A stretch of DNA of 64,000 nt from Paenibacillus tundrae (GCF_036884255.1 NZ_CP145605.1:5022001-5086000); one strand, 5' to 3'; counted from the first letter of the stretch, positions 53,762 to 63,909 are shown. Notes: generated by a model from the letters alone, not told the origin. Numbers and translations are program-made.

Positions 53762-53904
53762 TGCCCGGTGGGGAGACTGTCAGATCATAGTCCCGTCGAG
53801 AATATTCACAAGCCTCCCCGGGCAGCGGGTAATAGCTCTTTCGGCTGTACCGACCCTCTTCATTGGCTATTGTCTCTTAAGGATTTCGACTACCTTAAGA
53901 GACA
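53762..53904 (-). other. Two strong stem-loops between mreB and mreC
   Basis: In minus-strand RNA the first stem (53871-53882 with 53893-53904) is a perfect 12-bp helix with a ten-base loop, 12 bases after the mreB stop. The second (53762-53775 with 53814-53824) is an 11-bp GC-rich helix with a three-base bulge. Neither has a T run, so they are not classical terminators. They may stabilise or be processing sites of the mreB mRNA, setting MreB levels above MreC. Confidence 0.6.
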
Positions 53905-53916
53905 ATTCGAATACAA

Positions 53917-54951
53917 TTATCGTTTAGAACGAACTGCTGAACTGCTTCTGCTTTTGAATAAATGGATGTTCTCAAGAGCTTTTCCTGTCCCGATTGCCAC
54001 GCAATCAAGCGGGTTCTCCGCCACAATAACCGGCATACCTGTCTCGCCTGCAAGCAACTTGTCCAAGTTACGCAGCAAAGCGCCTCCGCCCGTCAGAACG
54101 ATTCCACGATCCATGATATCCGCTGCAAGCTCAGGCGGACACTTCTCTAGTGTTACTTTAACTGCGTCAACGATCGCATTTACCGTATCTGCCAGTGCTT
54201 CACTGATTTCGTCAGATGTAATCGTAATTGTTTTGGGCAGACCTGTTACCAAGTCACGACCACGAATTTCCATGGTCTCCACTTGCTCAAGCGGCATAGC
54301 TGATCCAATGTCCATTTTCAATTGTTCGGATGTACGCTCACCAATCATCAGGTTATATTGACGTTTAATGTATTGAATAACGGATTCATCCATCTCGTCA
54401 CCTGCCACACGCACTGAACGGCTTGTTACAATCCCGCCGAGTGAAATAACCGCTACTTCCGTCGTACCGCCACCAATATCTACAACCATGCTGCCCGTCG
54501 GCTCCCATACAGGAAGGTCAGCACCAATTGCAGCAGCAAAAGGCTCTTCAATAGTGTATGCTTCACGAGCTCCAGCTTGCTTGGTTGCGTCTTCTACAGC
54601 ACGTTGTTCAACGGCTGTAATGCCGGAAGGTACACATACCATTACGTTAGGATGACGTTGAAACATCGAACGTTGTTTTTGTGCCTGACGAATGAAATAT
54701 TTAATCATCGTTGCCGTTGTATCAAAATCAGCGATAACGCCGTCTTTCATCGGACGAATGGCACGGATGTTCCCCGGCGTACGACCAATCATTTTTTTAG
54801 CAGATTCACCCACGGCTTCAATGCTTTTAGTATCTGTGCGCAGAGCGACTACGGAAGGTTCCCGCACCACAATTCCTTTTCCACGTACATAAACCAATGT
54901 ATTCGCTGTCCCCAAATCAATCCCCAAATCTTTCGTAAAACCACCAAACAT
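53917..54951 (-). CDS. mreB: Rod shape-determining actin MreB
   Basis: The 344-residue actin homologue has the phosphate 1 loop D-L-G-T-A-N-T-L-V, phosphate 2 D-I-G-G-G-T-T-E-V and the adenosine motif T-G-G-G-A-L-L-R. It polymerises under the membrane and directs lateral wall synthesis. It ends in a basic Ser-rich tail. The order radC-mreB-mreC-mreD-minC-minD is that of B. subtilis. Confidence 0.97.
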   Translation of the reverse strand: MFGGFTKDLGIDLGTANTLVYVRGKGIVVREPSVVALRTDTKSIEAVGESAKKMIGRTPGNIRAIRPMKDGVIADFDTTATMIKYFIRQAQKQRSMFQRHPNVMVCVPSGITAVEQRAVEDATKQAGAREAYTIEEPFAAAIGADLPVWEPTGSMVVDIGGGTTEVAVISLGGIVTSRSVRVAGDEMDESVIQYIKRQYNLMIGERTSEQLKMDIGSAMPLEQVETMEIRGRDLVTGLPKTITITSDEISEALADTVNAIVDAVKVTLEKCPPELAADIMDRGIVLTGGGALLRNLDKLLAGETGMPVIVAENPLDCVAIGTGKALENIHLFKSRSSSAVRSKR

Positions 54952-55156
54952 GACGTAATCTCCTTTTCTGCCTCATATAGCCGCCCCAGCTTGAGAGCTA
55001 GAGCGTTTCATTTGCATTCATACCGCAATCGCGGAGCTAATATTTGCATTCATTTTTTTGTTGTATCCATCGTTTAGTTGCATCAGTAAAGTGAACCTAT
55101 CTTCTACGGACAACGCCGTCATCATTCATAGGAAAACATCAACGCCAACCATTATA

Positions 55157-55846
55157 TTATACTAAGCCCTTCTCCTTCAAACTTACGTATGTTCCATCTC
55201 CGATAATAAGGTGATCTAGCACGTCTATACCTACGATGCTACCGGCTTCAATCAGTCTCTTGGTGATTTGGATATCCTCCGGGCTTGGCGTTGGATCACC
55301 GCTAGGATGGTTGTGCGCACAGACAATAGAGGCGCTACTACATTTGATGGCAGCTCGAAACACTTCACGTGGATGGACAATCGAAGCATTAAGGCTACCC
55401 ATGGAGAGTGTTTCCTGGGCAATAATATGATTTTTGCTATTCAAAAAAAGGCACACAAAATGTTCCTTTTGCAAATAACGCATTTGTTCAACCAGAATAT
55501 CCGCCGCATCACGTGGTGTCCGGATGGATGACGATTGTGTCAGCTTGCTCTTGGCAATGCGATGTCCAAGCTCAATACTCGCTTTTAATTGCACAGCCTT
55601 CGCTTTGCCGATACCCTTCATGGCGGTCAGCTCTTCGAGACTTTGATCCATCAACGAACGGATCCCACCGGCGTCAGTTATAATCCGCTGTGCCAGATGC
55701 ACTGCAGATTCATTCTTCGTACCTGTTCGAAGTAAAATAGCCAGCAGTTCTGCATGGCTTAATGCGCCCGCCCCATATTCCATCAAGCGTTCTCTCGGGC
55801 GTTCTTCTTGGGGGATGTCGCGCATCATATACTGAGCCGACTCCAT
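55157..55846 (-). CDS. radC: RadC-family JAB/MPN protein
   Basis: A 229-residue protein. An N-terminal helix-hairpin-helix (T-A-M-K-G-I-G-K-A-K-A) is followed by the JAMM metalloprotease-like domain with H-N-H-P-S-G-D-P-T-P-S at about 177-187. The original link to DNA repair has been withdrawn for E. coli and the biochemical role is unclear. AGAGGG precedes the ATG. It is co-oriented with maf, 35 bases apart. Confidence 0.94.
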   Translation of the reverse strand: MESAQYMMRDIPQEERPRERLMEYGAGALSHAELLAILLRTGTKNESAVHLAQRIITDAGGIRSLMDQSLEELTAMKGIGKAKAVQLKASIELGHRIAKSKLTQSSSIRTPRDAADILVEQMRYLQKEHFVCLFLNSKNHIIAQETLSMGSLNASIVHPREVFRAAIKCSSASIVCAHNHPSGDPTPSPEDIQITKRLIEAGSIVGIDVLDHLIIGDGTYVSLKEKGLV

Positions 55847-55881
55847 AGGTTCCCTCTTTTCACATCGTCAATCCTCAAGAT

Positions 55882-56493
55882 TCATGCTCTTGGCAGTACA
55901 TGGATTCCGAATCCATCTAACATGTCACTTAGCAAAGGTAAAGACAAGCCTACCACATTAAAGTAGCATCCTTCAATGCGGTCTACTAGTGAAGCGCCAA
56001 TACCCTGAATAGCATATGAACCTGCTTTGTCCATCGGTTCTCCAGTCTGAACATATCCACGAATGGTCTCTTCAGACAATTCCTTCATGGTCACATCTGT
56101 CTGTCGGTAATTCACCACAGATTGCCCATTACCAGCATCAATACACGCTATCCCCGTAAATACACGATGTGTACGACCCTGAAGTTTGGTCAACATTCGT
56201 TCAGCATCCTGCTCATCTACGGGCTTCCCTAAAATTTCGCCATCCAGAACCACAATGGTATCACTACCTACAATGACTGCGTCCGATCCACGACCGTTAA
56301 GATCCCGAAAGACTGCGAGCGCTTTACGCATCGCAAGTTCCTGAACCGTCTGTTCAGGCGTCCATTCTGCGGGTGTGTCTTCATCTGCATGGCTTGGTAT
56401 TACTTCAAAAGCTAAGTGAAGTGAAGCGATCAGCTCTTTGCGCCGCGGCGAAGTGGAGGCAAGAATTATAGGGCGCTGTTGTACATTTTCCAC
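55882..56493 (-). CDS. maf: Maf-family nucleoside triphosphate pyrophosphatase
   Basis: A 203-residue protein with S-T-S-P-R-R-K-E-L at residues 14-22, the catalytic Asp region V-G-S-D-T-I-V-V-L-D and I-E-G-C-Y-F-N-V-V-G-L. Maf enzymes hydrolyse dTTP, UTP or modified nucleotides, and overproduction blocks septation. The start is GTG, nine bases after AAGGAG. Confidence 0.95.
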   Translation of the reverse strand: MENVQQRPIILASTSPRRKELIASLHLAFEVIPSHADEDTPAEWTPEQTVQELAMRKALAVFRDLNGRGSDAVIVGSDTIVVLDGEILGKPVDEQDAERMLTKLQGRTHRVFTGIACIDAGNGQSVVNYRQTDVTMKELSEETIRGYVQTGEPMDKAGSYAIQGIGASLVDRIEGCYFNVVGLSLPLLSDMLDGFGIHVLPRA

Positions 56494-56585
56494 AATAAAT
56501 GGCTCCTTATGCTACAGCGACATCTGCTCGTATCACAAAAATTGATGTCGTTTGTCTATTTTTCTCGTCATAATTCGTCATTCTC

Positions 56586-56828
56586 CTACAGTCTGCGATA
56601 CAGCCATACGGCAAATATAATCCCACACAGACTTAGGAGGCTCATTTGAAATTGAAGTGAAATGTCATAACTAAAAATATCTAGATCAGCCTGAGGCGAC
56701 CAACGAATGGTCGTGGCTTTAGTCAGAAAAGCTACAGCCTTAACGGGCTGTAGTGCCTTGGCGATCCAAGCTCCGGCTAACCAGCCGAGCAATAGGAACA
56801 ATATTAACATGCCGAAGTTTTTTTTCAT
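56586..56828 (-). CDS. DUF4321 small membrane protein
   Basis: An 80-residue protein with one helix at each end (about 5-24 and 60-76) and a polar middle (R-W-S-P-Q-A-D-L-D). The length, hairpin topology and position beside maf fit the DUF4321 family, common in Paenibacillaceae and Clostridia. The function is unknown. AGGGAAG lies seven bases before the ATG. Confidence 0.75.
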   Translation of the reverse strand: MKKNFGMLILFLLLGWLAGAWIAKALQPVKAVAFLTKATTIRWSPQADLDIFSYDISLQFQMSLLSLCGIIFAVWLYRRL

Positions 56829-56901
56829 CGGTTATCTTCCCTCGCCATTTTTTGACACCCACATTATTATACGGGGTTTTGTACGTCAATACAAACACAA
56901 A

Positions 56902-56937
56902 TCCGGCAAGGGGAACTATTTCCAGTTCCTTGCCGGA
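56902..56937 (-). terminator. Hairpin after the SPOR-domain gene
   Basis: TCCGGCAAGG-AACT and complement form a stem of about 14 bp with two mismatches and a six-base loop. Only TTTGTGTTTG follows on the minus strand, so termination may be incomplete. Confidence 0.6.
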
Positions 56938-56971
56938 CAGGGATTCCAAGTCATTGTTATGCGAAGAAATG

Positions 56972-58192
56972 TTATTGTTTCATCATCTCAATCCACTGTT
57001 TCTGCGCCAAAACATATTCCATCAGGTTAGCCTGAACCGTCCACATGTGCACATCAGCCGGATTTTTATTGTATTCAGTCACCGCTGTAATTGCACTGTT
57101 CATTGACTTCTCCATGCTAGAAACAATCGTACTCGCCTCAGGGTTAAGCCCTTGAGCCAAGCTGTTAATACCGCTCAACCACGATTCATGCTGGCTTTGC
57201 AATACACTCATTGTTTCAGCAGGAACCGCCTGAGGTGTAGTTTGTCCAAGTTGATTGATCGAGAGCGTGGATAACTGATCTACCAGCGCGGAGCTACTCG
57301 CAAAAAGATTCTCCACATCCTTTTCTAATCCACCCCATGCAGATAAATTAATGGCAGGCACTGTGATTTCTTTGACATACAATTCAACGCCCTCAGCCTT
57401 CAATCTGGAGCTTAGCAATTTGGCTTCTTCACGATCCGCAGAGATACCTGCATACACCCGATTTCCATCCTCTGGATCAGTACCTGCAGCTATCCCTACC
57501 TGAGCCAACTCAAGCTTGGCTTGTTCCGCACGTTCAGGTGAACTGAAGACGCCATATTGCAGAGCATAATAATTGCCTCCGGTCATTGCCGCCTGATTCG
57601 CTTCTCCTGCCGCTGCTGTTATTTCTTGTTCTGCCGCGGTAGACACCGTCTGATTCCCTGGTAAGTTTACAATGGAGTCTGTGCCATCTTTATTAAAAAA
57701 GGACAGAATCACTATTCCAAAGAGTGCCCCGGTGACTAGAGCACCCGTCACTGATCCAATCATTTTCCAACCTCTTGGAGGACGATTGCGCTTATATGAA
57801 TACTGGTCATGGGTTGCTAACCAGTCATGGTCTGTGTATTCTGGGTTGTTCCTTGTAGATGCTGGGTCATCTTCAGGCAGGTAATCACATGGTTCTGAAT
57901 ACGCATAAGGAGACTCTGTAGCATTAGGCTTATTATCTTCTCCTTTTTTGGGATTGGAACGAAAATCAGAACCGGGCTCGGATGGGCTCATGCTAGTTAG
58001 AACCGTCTCACCCCAATCTACAGGGATATCTTCTGGTTCCCATGCTGGTGTTTTTGCTATATGCAAAGGCTCTTGGTTCTGTGGGATCTCCTTTTTTAAC
58101 ACCAAAGGCTCCTTTACCACTGACTGTCCTTTATTTACAGGCTTGTCCGACTCCTTATCCCCAAAACGAAACGTCATTCTAGCATTACTCAC
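56972..58192 (-). CDS. spoIIB: SPOR-domain membrane protein, SpoIIB-like
   Basis: About 406 residues. A long hydrophilic, Pro/Ser/Asp/Glu-rich cytoplasmic part (1-155) precedes one transmembrane helix (about 160-182) and an extracellular SPOR domain (about 215-285; Y-A-L-Q-Y-G-V-F-S-S-P-E-R-A). A C-terminal helical segment follows (about 290-405). SPOR domains bind denuded septal peptidoglycan. B. subtilis SpoIIB has the same layout and lies next to maf, so this is its positional counterpart, needed for septal wall thinning at engulfment. The GTG start follows GAGGG by six bases. The C-terminal extension is longer than I would expect. Confidence 0.78.
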   Translation of the reverse strand: MSNARMTFRFGDKESDKPVNKGQSVVKEPLVLKKEIPQNQEPLHIAKTPAWEPEDIPVDWGETVLTSMSPSEPGSDFRSNPKKGEDNKPNATESPYAYSEPCDYLPEDDPASTRNNPEYTDHDWLATHDQYSYKRNRPPRGWKMIGSVTGALVTGALFGIVILSFFNKDGTDSIVNLPGNQTVSTAAEQEITAAAGEANQAAMTGGNYYALQYGVFSSPERAEQAKLELAQVGIAAGTDPEDGNRVYAGISADREEAKLLSSRLKAEGVELYVKEITVPAINLSAWGGLEKDVENLFASSSALVDQLSTLSINQLGQTTPQAVPAETMSVLQSQHESWLSGINSLAQGLNPEASTIVSSMEKSMNSAITAVTEYNKNPADVHMWTVQANLMEYVLAQKQWIEMMKQ

Positions 58193-58334
58193 CCCGAACC
58201 CTCTCCTTTGTCCATAATAGAGGTTGCTCAAAAAGGATCATTTTACCTTTACGATCATGAAAACCGGTCTTTTTGAACAAGCATGTATTACAGCTATATG
58301 CATTGAGAGGCCAGATTAGAACCTCTCAAATGCA

Positions 58335-58370
58335 AAAACCGCCTGCTTCACGAAGAAGACAGACGGCTTG
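58335..58370 (-). terminator. Terminator of murC
   Basis: AAGCCG-CTG-CTTC pairs with GAAGCAG-CGGTTTTTG around a five-base loop on the minus strand, about 40 bases past the murC stop. Confidence 0.75.
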
Positions 58371-58410
58371 CATGACACATATATTTTCGGTTCTCTGAGT
58401 ACAAAATGAG

Positions 58411-59790
58411 CTATTTCAAAGATTTGGCCAGCGTGTCGCCAACCTTCCAAATATCCCCCGCACCCATTGTAAGTACAAGATCTCCTGGCTGTAAACGGTG
58501 CTGCAGATCAGCCACAACATCTTCCTTCGTTGGAAGATATCGTGCAGAAGCATTACTGTTCTGAACAATCAATTCTACCAGTTTCGCAGAATGAACACCT
58601 TCGATTTCTTTTTCACCAGCAGGCGAATAAATGTCTGTAATCAGCACCTCATCCGCTTCGGCAAAAGCACGACTGAACGCATCCAGCAAGAAGAACGTCC
58701 GTGTGTAACGCTGCGGTTGGAACACGGCAATAATCCGTTTCCCTGTCGCTTTAGCTGCACTAATGGTCGCTTCAATCTCTGTTGGATGATGGGCATAATC
58801 GTCGATAATCAACATGTCACGCGCTTCACCCAGCACCTGGAATCTGCGTTTGGCTCCATGAAACTGAATAATCGCTGCTGTAATTTGCTCGAATGGAATA
58901 CCTGCTTCCAGACAAGTAATGACTGTAGCCATAGCATTATAAACGTTATGTTTACCCGGCACAGACAGTTCGACGGTTCCCATCGCTGCACCTTGATGAT
59001 TCATTGTGAATGAAATGCGGCGATCGCCCAGCACGATATCTGTTGCTGTATAATCTGCAGCCTGATCAATACCATACGTTGTAACACGTGACTTCAATGC
59101 CGGAAGAATGGCTTGCACATTCTCATCGTCAGCACATACGATTGCCGTGCCTTCTGGACGAATCTGACTCAGAAACTGCACATATGCTTTTTTGAGTTCC
59201 TCAAAGTCGCTGTTGTAGTTCTCCAAATGGTCAGCTTCAATGTTAGTCACAATACCGAGCCAAGGATGATATTGTAAAAATGAACCATCACTCTCATCGG
59301 CTTCAGCAACGACCCAGTCGCCTTGACCAGCCTTCGCATTGGTGCCCACATTCATGATCTCCCCACCGATAATATACGTTGGGTCTGTATCACATTTTTC
59401 CATAACAAGGGCAATCATGGACGAGGTTGTTGTTTTACCGTGCGCCCCAGCAACAGCTACTCCCTTACGCTCGTTCAACAGACGCGCAAGCATCTGAGCT
59501 CTGTGCAAAATCGGGATATTGAGCTGCTCTGCCGCAACCCGTTCCACATTGTCAGCCGGAGCTGCCGTTGAGTACACAACCAAGTCAGCACCGTTAACGT
59601 GCTCCGCCGTATGTCCGATATATATTTTCGCTCCTTTGGCTACCAACTTCTCGGTCAACTCCTGTGAAGCGACATCCGATCCGGTAACGGTGTATCCCAT
59701 CTCAAGCATAACTCTGGCGATGGCACTCATACCATATCCGCCAATTCCTATAAAATGAACGTGTTCCGATGTATTTAACAAAACTTTCAC
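58411..59790 (-). CDS. murC: UDP-N-acetylmuramate--L-alanine ligase
   Basis: The 459-residue Mur ligase adds L-alanine to UDP-MurNAc. G-I-G-G-Y-G-M-S-A at about 16-24 binds UDP, the ATP loop G-A-H-G-K-T-T-T is near 115, E-A-D-E-S-D-G-S follows, and D-D-Y-A-H-H-P-T-E-I is the central motif. The start is ambiguous: a GTG at 59790 overlaps the folC stop as GTGA, a TTG is three bases earlier and another TTG is at 59781. In B. subtilis murC lies elsewhere; here it is coupled to folC. Confidence 0.95.
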   Translation of the reverse strand: MKVLLNTSEHVHFIGIGGYGMSAIARVMLEMGYTVTGSDVASQELTEKLVAKGAKIYIGHTAEHVNGADLVVYSTAAPADNVERVAAEQLNIPILHRAQMLARLLNERKGVAVAGAHGKTTTSSMIALVMEKCDTDPTYIIGGEIMNVGTNAKAGQGDWVVAEADESDGSFLQYHPWLGIVTNIEADHLENYNSDFEELKKAYVQFLSQIRPEGTAIVCADDENVQAILPALKSRVTTYGIDQAADYTATDIVLGDRRISFTMNHQGAAMGTVELSVPGKHNVYNAMATVITCLEAGIPFEQITAAIIQFHGAKRRFQVLGEARDMLIIDDYAHHPTEIEATISAAKATGKRIIAVFQPQRYTRTFFLLDAFSRAFAEADEVLITDIYSPAGEKEIEGVHSAKLVELIVQNSNASARYLPTKEDVVADLQHRLQPGDLVLTMGAGDIWKVGDTLAKSLK

Positions 59791-61163
59791 CAACCTTTTT
59801 CAGAATCGGTTTGATGCAAAAGGGCTGCTCGCACATCTGCAATTAAATACAGTGTACCAGACACTACCCCCAGATCCTCCGCTTCCGTCCGTGACTTCAA
59901 TAGATCAAGTGCCTTCGCCCATTCAGGCTCGACGATGATTTCCAGCTCCGGCTTCCCAATGGCAGGACGTACTCGTTCGACAATCTGCAGCAGATCGGCT
60001 GCATCCATTTTGCGTCGGAAGTCTGGTTCGGTCAGGATCAGCGTATCCACTAGTGGCAGTATATGCTGCAAATACGCTTCGTGATGCTTATTCGCCAGCA
60101 TACCCATCATCAAATTTAACTTGTTGTGGGGATATACGTCGATAATGCTCTTGGCTAGGGATTCGGCACCTTCCGGATTATGTGCTCCGTCCAGAACAAT
60201 TCGGGGTTCGTCGATGACTTTCTCAAACCGTCCTGCCCAGAAGGCATGCTCCATTCCAAGTAGAATATCTTCTTCATCCAACATAAATGCCATGTACTGG
60301 CGTAGCAATTCAAGTACCATAAGCGCACCCGCTGCATTGTCGCATTGATGCACACCTTGCATACGAATACGTACGTCCAACTCACGGAAAGGTCCTGTAA
60401 AATGAATAGATTGACCCTTCTCGTCGCTATCCAGCCTATGATAAGTAAACTGTCTACCAGCCAAGTATACGGTTGATCGAAGTCGTTCTGCCGTCTCCTC
60501 AATCACCTTCACTGCTTCAGGTTGAGTTGCGAGAGTAACGACCGGCACACCCGGTTTAATGATCCCCGCCTTCTCGCTTGCAATCAATTCAATGGTATCC
60601 CCGAGTACATCTGTATGATCCATACCAATGTTAGTGATGATCGATACGACAGGTGTAACAATATTCGTTACGTCCATCCTTCCCCCCAGCCCAGTTTCCC
60701 ATACTACAACATCGGGGTAACACTCTTCCGCGTAGTAAAGGAGGGCAAGTGCAGTCGACACCTCAAACATTGTAGGAGAACCAAGCTCGGTATCTGCCAT
60801 ATCATGTACCAAAGGATGTAATCGATTCGACAATTTCAACAACGTCTCTTCAGGAATATCTTCCCCGTTATACTGGAAACGGTTCGTAAACTTCGTGATA
60901 TACGGGGATGTAAATGTGCCAACATCATATCCCGCCTGAAGAAGAACTGACGTCAAAAAAGCGCAAGTCGAACCTTTGCCGTTCGTTCCCGCGACATGAA
61001 TAAATTTAAGACGTTGATGTGGATTACCGAGCCGGGACATCAATTCTATGATTCGTTCCAGTCCGGGTCTGATTCCAAAAGGAATAAGACCATTAATCCA
61101 GTCCACAGCCTCGTTATACGTTTGTAAAGGCGTATTTACACCTGTCTCATTAAGTTCAGTCAT
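59787..61163 (-). CDS. folC: Folylpolyglutamate synthase / dihydrofolate synthase
   Basis: A 458-residue Mur-ligase-fold enzyme that adds glutamate to folates. The P-loop G-T-N-G-K-G-S-T is at about 57-64, the folate-binding T-S-P-Y-I region follows, and D-V-L-G-D-T and L-D-G-A-H-N-P are intact. AAGG lies eight bases before the ATG at 61163. It follows valS by 79 bases, as in B. subtilis, and overlaps murC by four bases. Confidence 0.95.
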   Translation of the reverse strand: MTELNETGVNTPLQTYNEAVDWINGLIPFGIRPGLERIIELMSRLGNPHQRLKFIHVAGTNGKGSTCAFLTSVLLQAGYDVGTFTSPYITKFTNRFQYNGEDIPEETLLKLSNRLHPLVHDMADTELGSPTMFEVSTALALLYYAEECYPDVVVWETGLGGRMDVTNIVTPVVSIITNIGMDHTDVLGDTIELIASEKAGIIKPGVPVVTLATQPEAVKVIEETAERLRSTVYLAGRQFTYHRLDSDEKGQSIHFTGPFRELDVRIRMQGVHQCDNAAGALMVLELLRQYMAFMLDEEDILLGMEHAFWAGRFEKVIDEPRIVLDGAHNPEGAESLAKSIIDVYPHNKLNLMMGMLANKHHEAYLQHILPLVDTLILTEPDFRRKMDAADLLQIVERVRPAIGKPELEIIVEPEWAKALDLLKSRTEAEDLGVVSGTLYLIADVRAALLHQTDSEKGW

Positions 61164-61242
61164 CTGCTTCACCTTCGGTCATGAGTTTGATTGAAAAAAG
61201 CGGCCGGATGGCGTCATTCATGTCCACCCGACCTAGATATTC

Positions 61243-63909
61243 TTAACCTTTCAGTTCCTTGATCCGAGCAATGACTTTATCCCGTTTATCGGAGTAATCC
61301 GCTTGTTTGGCACGCTCTTCTTCGATAACCTTGGCCGGAGCCTTAGCAACAAAGCCTTCGTTTGCCAGCTTTTTCTCTACGCGGAGTACTTCGCCTTCAA
61401 GGTTCTGTAACTCTTTCTCCAGGCGAGCCACTTCCTGCTCAATATCAATAAGTCCTGCCAGCGGCAAATACAGCTCAGCACCTGTAATGACAGCAGTCAT
61501 TGCTTTATCCGGTGAATTGAGATCAAGCCCGCTGTCGAACTCGGACGTATTACAGAATCGTTGGATGTAATGGCTATTGCGCTCAATGATGCTATACGCC
61601 TCTGGGCTGTTCGCTTTCACCATCAACTCAATCTTCTTACTCATTGGCACGTTCACTTCAGCGCGAATGTTACGAACGGCACGAATTGTGTCCATCAACA
61701 GATTCATCTCTGCAACAGCTTCTGGGTTTTCCAAAGCTGGATCATATACCGGCCAAGAAGCCAGTGTGATGGTCTCGCCTTCATGCGGTAGATGCTGCCA
61801 AATTTCCTCGGAGATGTATGGCATAAACGGATGAATCAAGCGCATGGTCTGATCGAGCACATAAGCCAGTACGGACTGTGTCTTTTTCTTCGCCACAGGA
61901 TCTTCGCCGTAGAATGACAGTTTGGCAAACTCAATATACCAGTCACAGAGATCATCCCAGATGAAGTTATACAGCAAACGGCCTGTTTCCCCAAATTCGT
62001 ATGCTTCGATTAGACGCGTAATATCTCGGGAAGTTTCGTTCAGACGGTGCAAAATCCAATAGTCTGCTGTTCCAAGCTCTCCAGAGATGTCGCGATCTTC
62101 AAACGTAAAGCCTTCCAGATTCATCAGAGCGAAACGAGAAGCGTTCCAGATTTTGTTCGCAAAGTTACGCGCCTGCTCTACACGTTCCCAGCGGAAACGC
62201 AGATCCTGACCCGGTGTGCTGCTCGTTGAGATCATATAACGCATCGCATCCGCGCCATATTTCTCGATAACATCAAGTGGATCTACACCGTTGCCCAGTG
62301 ATTTGGACATTTTGCGTCCATCTGCATCACGAACAAGACCGTGCATCAGAACATCCTTAAACGGAATTTCATCCGTGAATTCCAATGCTGTAAAGATCAT
62401 ACGTGATACCCAGAAGTAGATAATGTCATAACCCGTTACAAGTACACTTGTTGGGTAATAACGTTGCAGATCTTCTGTGTCTTCCGGCCATCCAAGTGTA
62501 GAGAACGGCCATAGAGCAGAACTGAACCATGTATCGAGTACATCCTCATCTTGTCTAAGTTTACGTCCAGCGTTTTCAGGCAAGGTTGTTGGATCTTCTG
62601 CAGATACGATGATTTCACCTGTCTCTTCGTCATACCATGCAGGGATACGATGTCCCCACCACAACTGACGGGAAATACACCAATCGCGAACATTTTCGAT
62701 CCAGTTGAGATATGTTTTCTCAAAGCGGTCTGGGACGAAGTTTACGCCATCTCCACCTTTTTGCTTCTGAATGGCTCTTTCTGCAAGAGGTTTCATCTCT
62801 ACGAACCATTGCGTGGACAAATATGGCTCAACTACAGCTCCAGTCCGTTCGCTATGTCCAACTTGGTGTGTATGATCCTCGATGTTAATCAGTACACCGA
62901 GTTCCTTCAGATCCGCTACAATCTGCTTACGGCAGTCGCTGCGATCCAGTCCTTGATATTTGCCAGCCTCTTCATTCATCGTACCGGTCTCATCCATTAC
63001 CGTGATCTGCGGCAGATTATGACGCTGACCTACTTCAAAGTCATTCGGATCATGGGCAGGCGTAATTTTAACCGCACCACTCCCGAACTCTTTATCCACA
63101 TAATCATCGGCAACAATCGGAATCTCGCGTCCGATAATAGGCAATACGAGCATTTTGCCAATCATATCTGCATAACGCTCATCCTTTGGATGGACAGCAA
63201 CCGCTGTATCGCCAAGCATCGTTTCAGGACGTGTTGTAGCTACGGTAACGTAACCACTTCCGTCTTTGAGTGGATAACGCAGATGATACAAGTGACCCTG
63301 TACTTCTTTGTATTCAACTTCAATATCGGACAACGCTGTCCGGTTTACTGGATCCCAGTTGATAATACGTTTGCCTCTGTAAATGAGACCTTTCTCGTAC
63401 AATTGAACAAAGACTTTGCGTACAGCTTGAGACAACCCTTCATCCAGCGTAAAACGCTCACGGGAATAATCGAGAGAAAGCCCCATTTTACCCCATTGCT
63501 GACGAATGGTTGTTGCATACTGATCTTTCCAGTCCCATACTTTATCCAAAAACTTCTCGCGTCCAAGGTCATAACGAGTTAGACCTTCTTCACGTAGCTT
63601 CTGCTCAACTTTGGTTTGTGTAGCAATACCTGCGTGGTCTGAACCCGGCAACCATAGCGCATCATACCCTTGCATCCGTTTGGTACGGATCAGAATATCC
63701 TGTAATGTAAAGTCAAGTGCGTGCCCAATGTGCAGCATTCCTGTTACGTTAGGTGGCGGGATTACAATTGTGAAAGGCTCAGCGTCCTTACGTTGTCCTG
63801 CCTTGAAATATCCACGCTCCGTCCAAAAGGAGTACCATTTCTGCTCGGCAGCTTTTGGATCGTAGGTTGTTGGCATTTCAGGTGTAGCTGAATTTTTTTG
63901 TTCAGACAT
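61243..63909 (-). CDS. valS: Valyl-tRNA synthetase
   Basis: Class I synthetase of 888 residues. H-I-G-H is in G-M-L-H-I-G-H-A-L (about 56-64), and the K-M-S-K-S of the second half is present as R-K-M-S-K-S-L-G-N (about 527-535). The editing domain lies between them, followed by the anticodon-binding region and a C-terminal coiled coil (about 820-885; E-V-L-R-V-E-K-K-L-A-N-E). It edits Thr-tRNA-Val. GGAGG lies eight bases before the ATG. A T-box leader begins upstream. Confidence 0.98.
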   Translation of the reverse strand: MSEQKNSATPEMPTTYDPKAAEQKWYSFWTERGYFKAGQRKDAEPFTIVIPPPNVTGMLHIGHALDFTLQDILIRTKRMQGYDALWLPGSDHAGIATQTKVEQKLREEGLTRYDLGREKFLDKVWDWKDQYATTIRQQWGKMGLSLDYSRERFTLDEGLSQAVRKVFVQLYEKGLIYRGKRIINWDPVNRTALSDIEVEYKEVQGHLYHLRYPLKDGSGYVTVATTRPETMLGDTAVAVHPKDERYADMIGKMLVLPIIGREIPIVADDYVDKEFGSGAVKITPAHDPNDFEVGQRHNLPQITVMDETGTMNEEAGKYQGLDRSDCRKQIVADLKELGVLINIEDHTHQVGHSERTGAVVEPYLSTQWFVEMKPLAERAIQKQKGGDGVNFVPDRFEKTYLNWIENVRDWCISRQLWWGHRIPAWYDEETGEIIVSAEDPTTLPENAGRKLRQDEDVLDTWFSSALWPFSTLGWPEDTEDLQRYYPTSVLVTGYDIIYFWVSRMIFTALEFTDEIPFKDVLMHGLVRDADGRKMSKSLGNGVDPLDVIEKYGADAMRYMISTSSTPGQDLRFRWERVEQARNFANKIWNASRFALMNLEGFTFEDRDISGELGTADYWILHRLNETSRDITRLIEAYEFGETGRLLYNFIWDDLCDWYIEFAKLSFYGEDPVAKKKTQSVLAYVLDQTMRLIHPFMPYISEEIWQHLPHEGETITLASWPVYDPALENPEAVAEMNLLMDTIRAVRNIRAEVNVPMSKKIELMVKANSPEAYSIIERNSHYIQRFCNTSEFDSGLDLNSPDKAMTAVITGAELYLPLAGLIDIEQEVARLEKELQNLEGEVLRVEKKLANEGFVAKAPAKVIEEERAKQADYSDKRDKVIARIKELKG

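Noticed and set aside
55086..55114. Promoter for mreB (TTGTCC-N17-TTTACT, minus strand)
   Set aside because: Only four of six matches in each box; not convincing without a start-site map.
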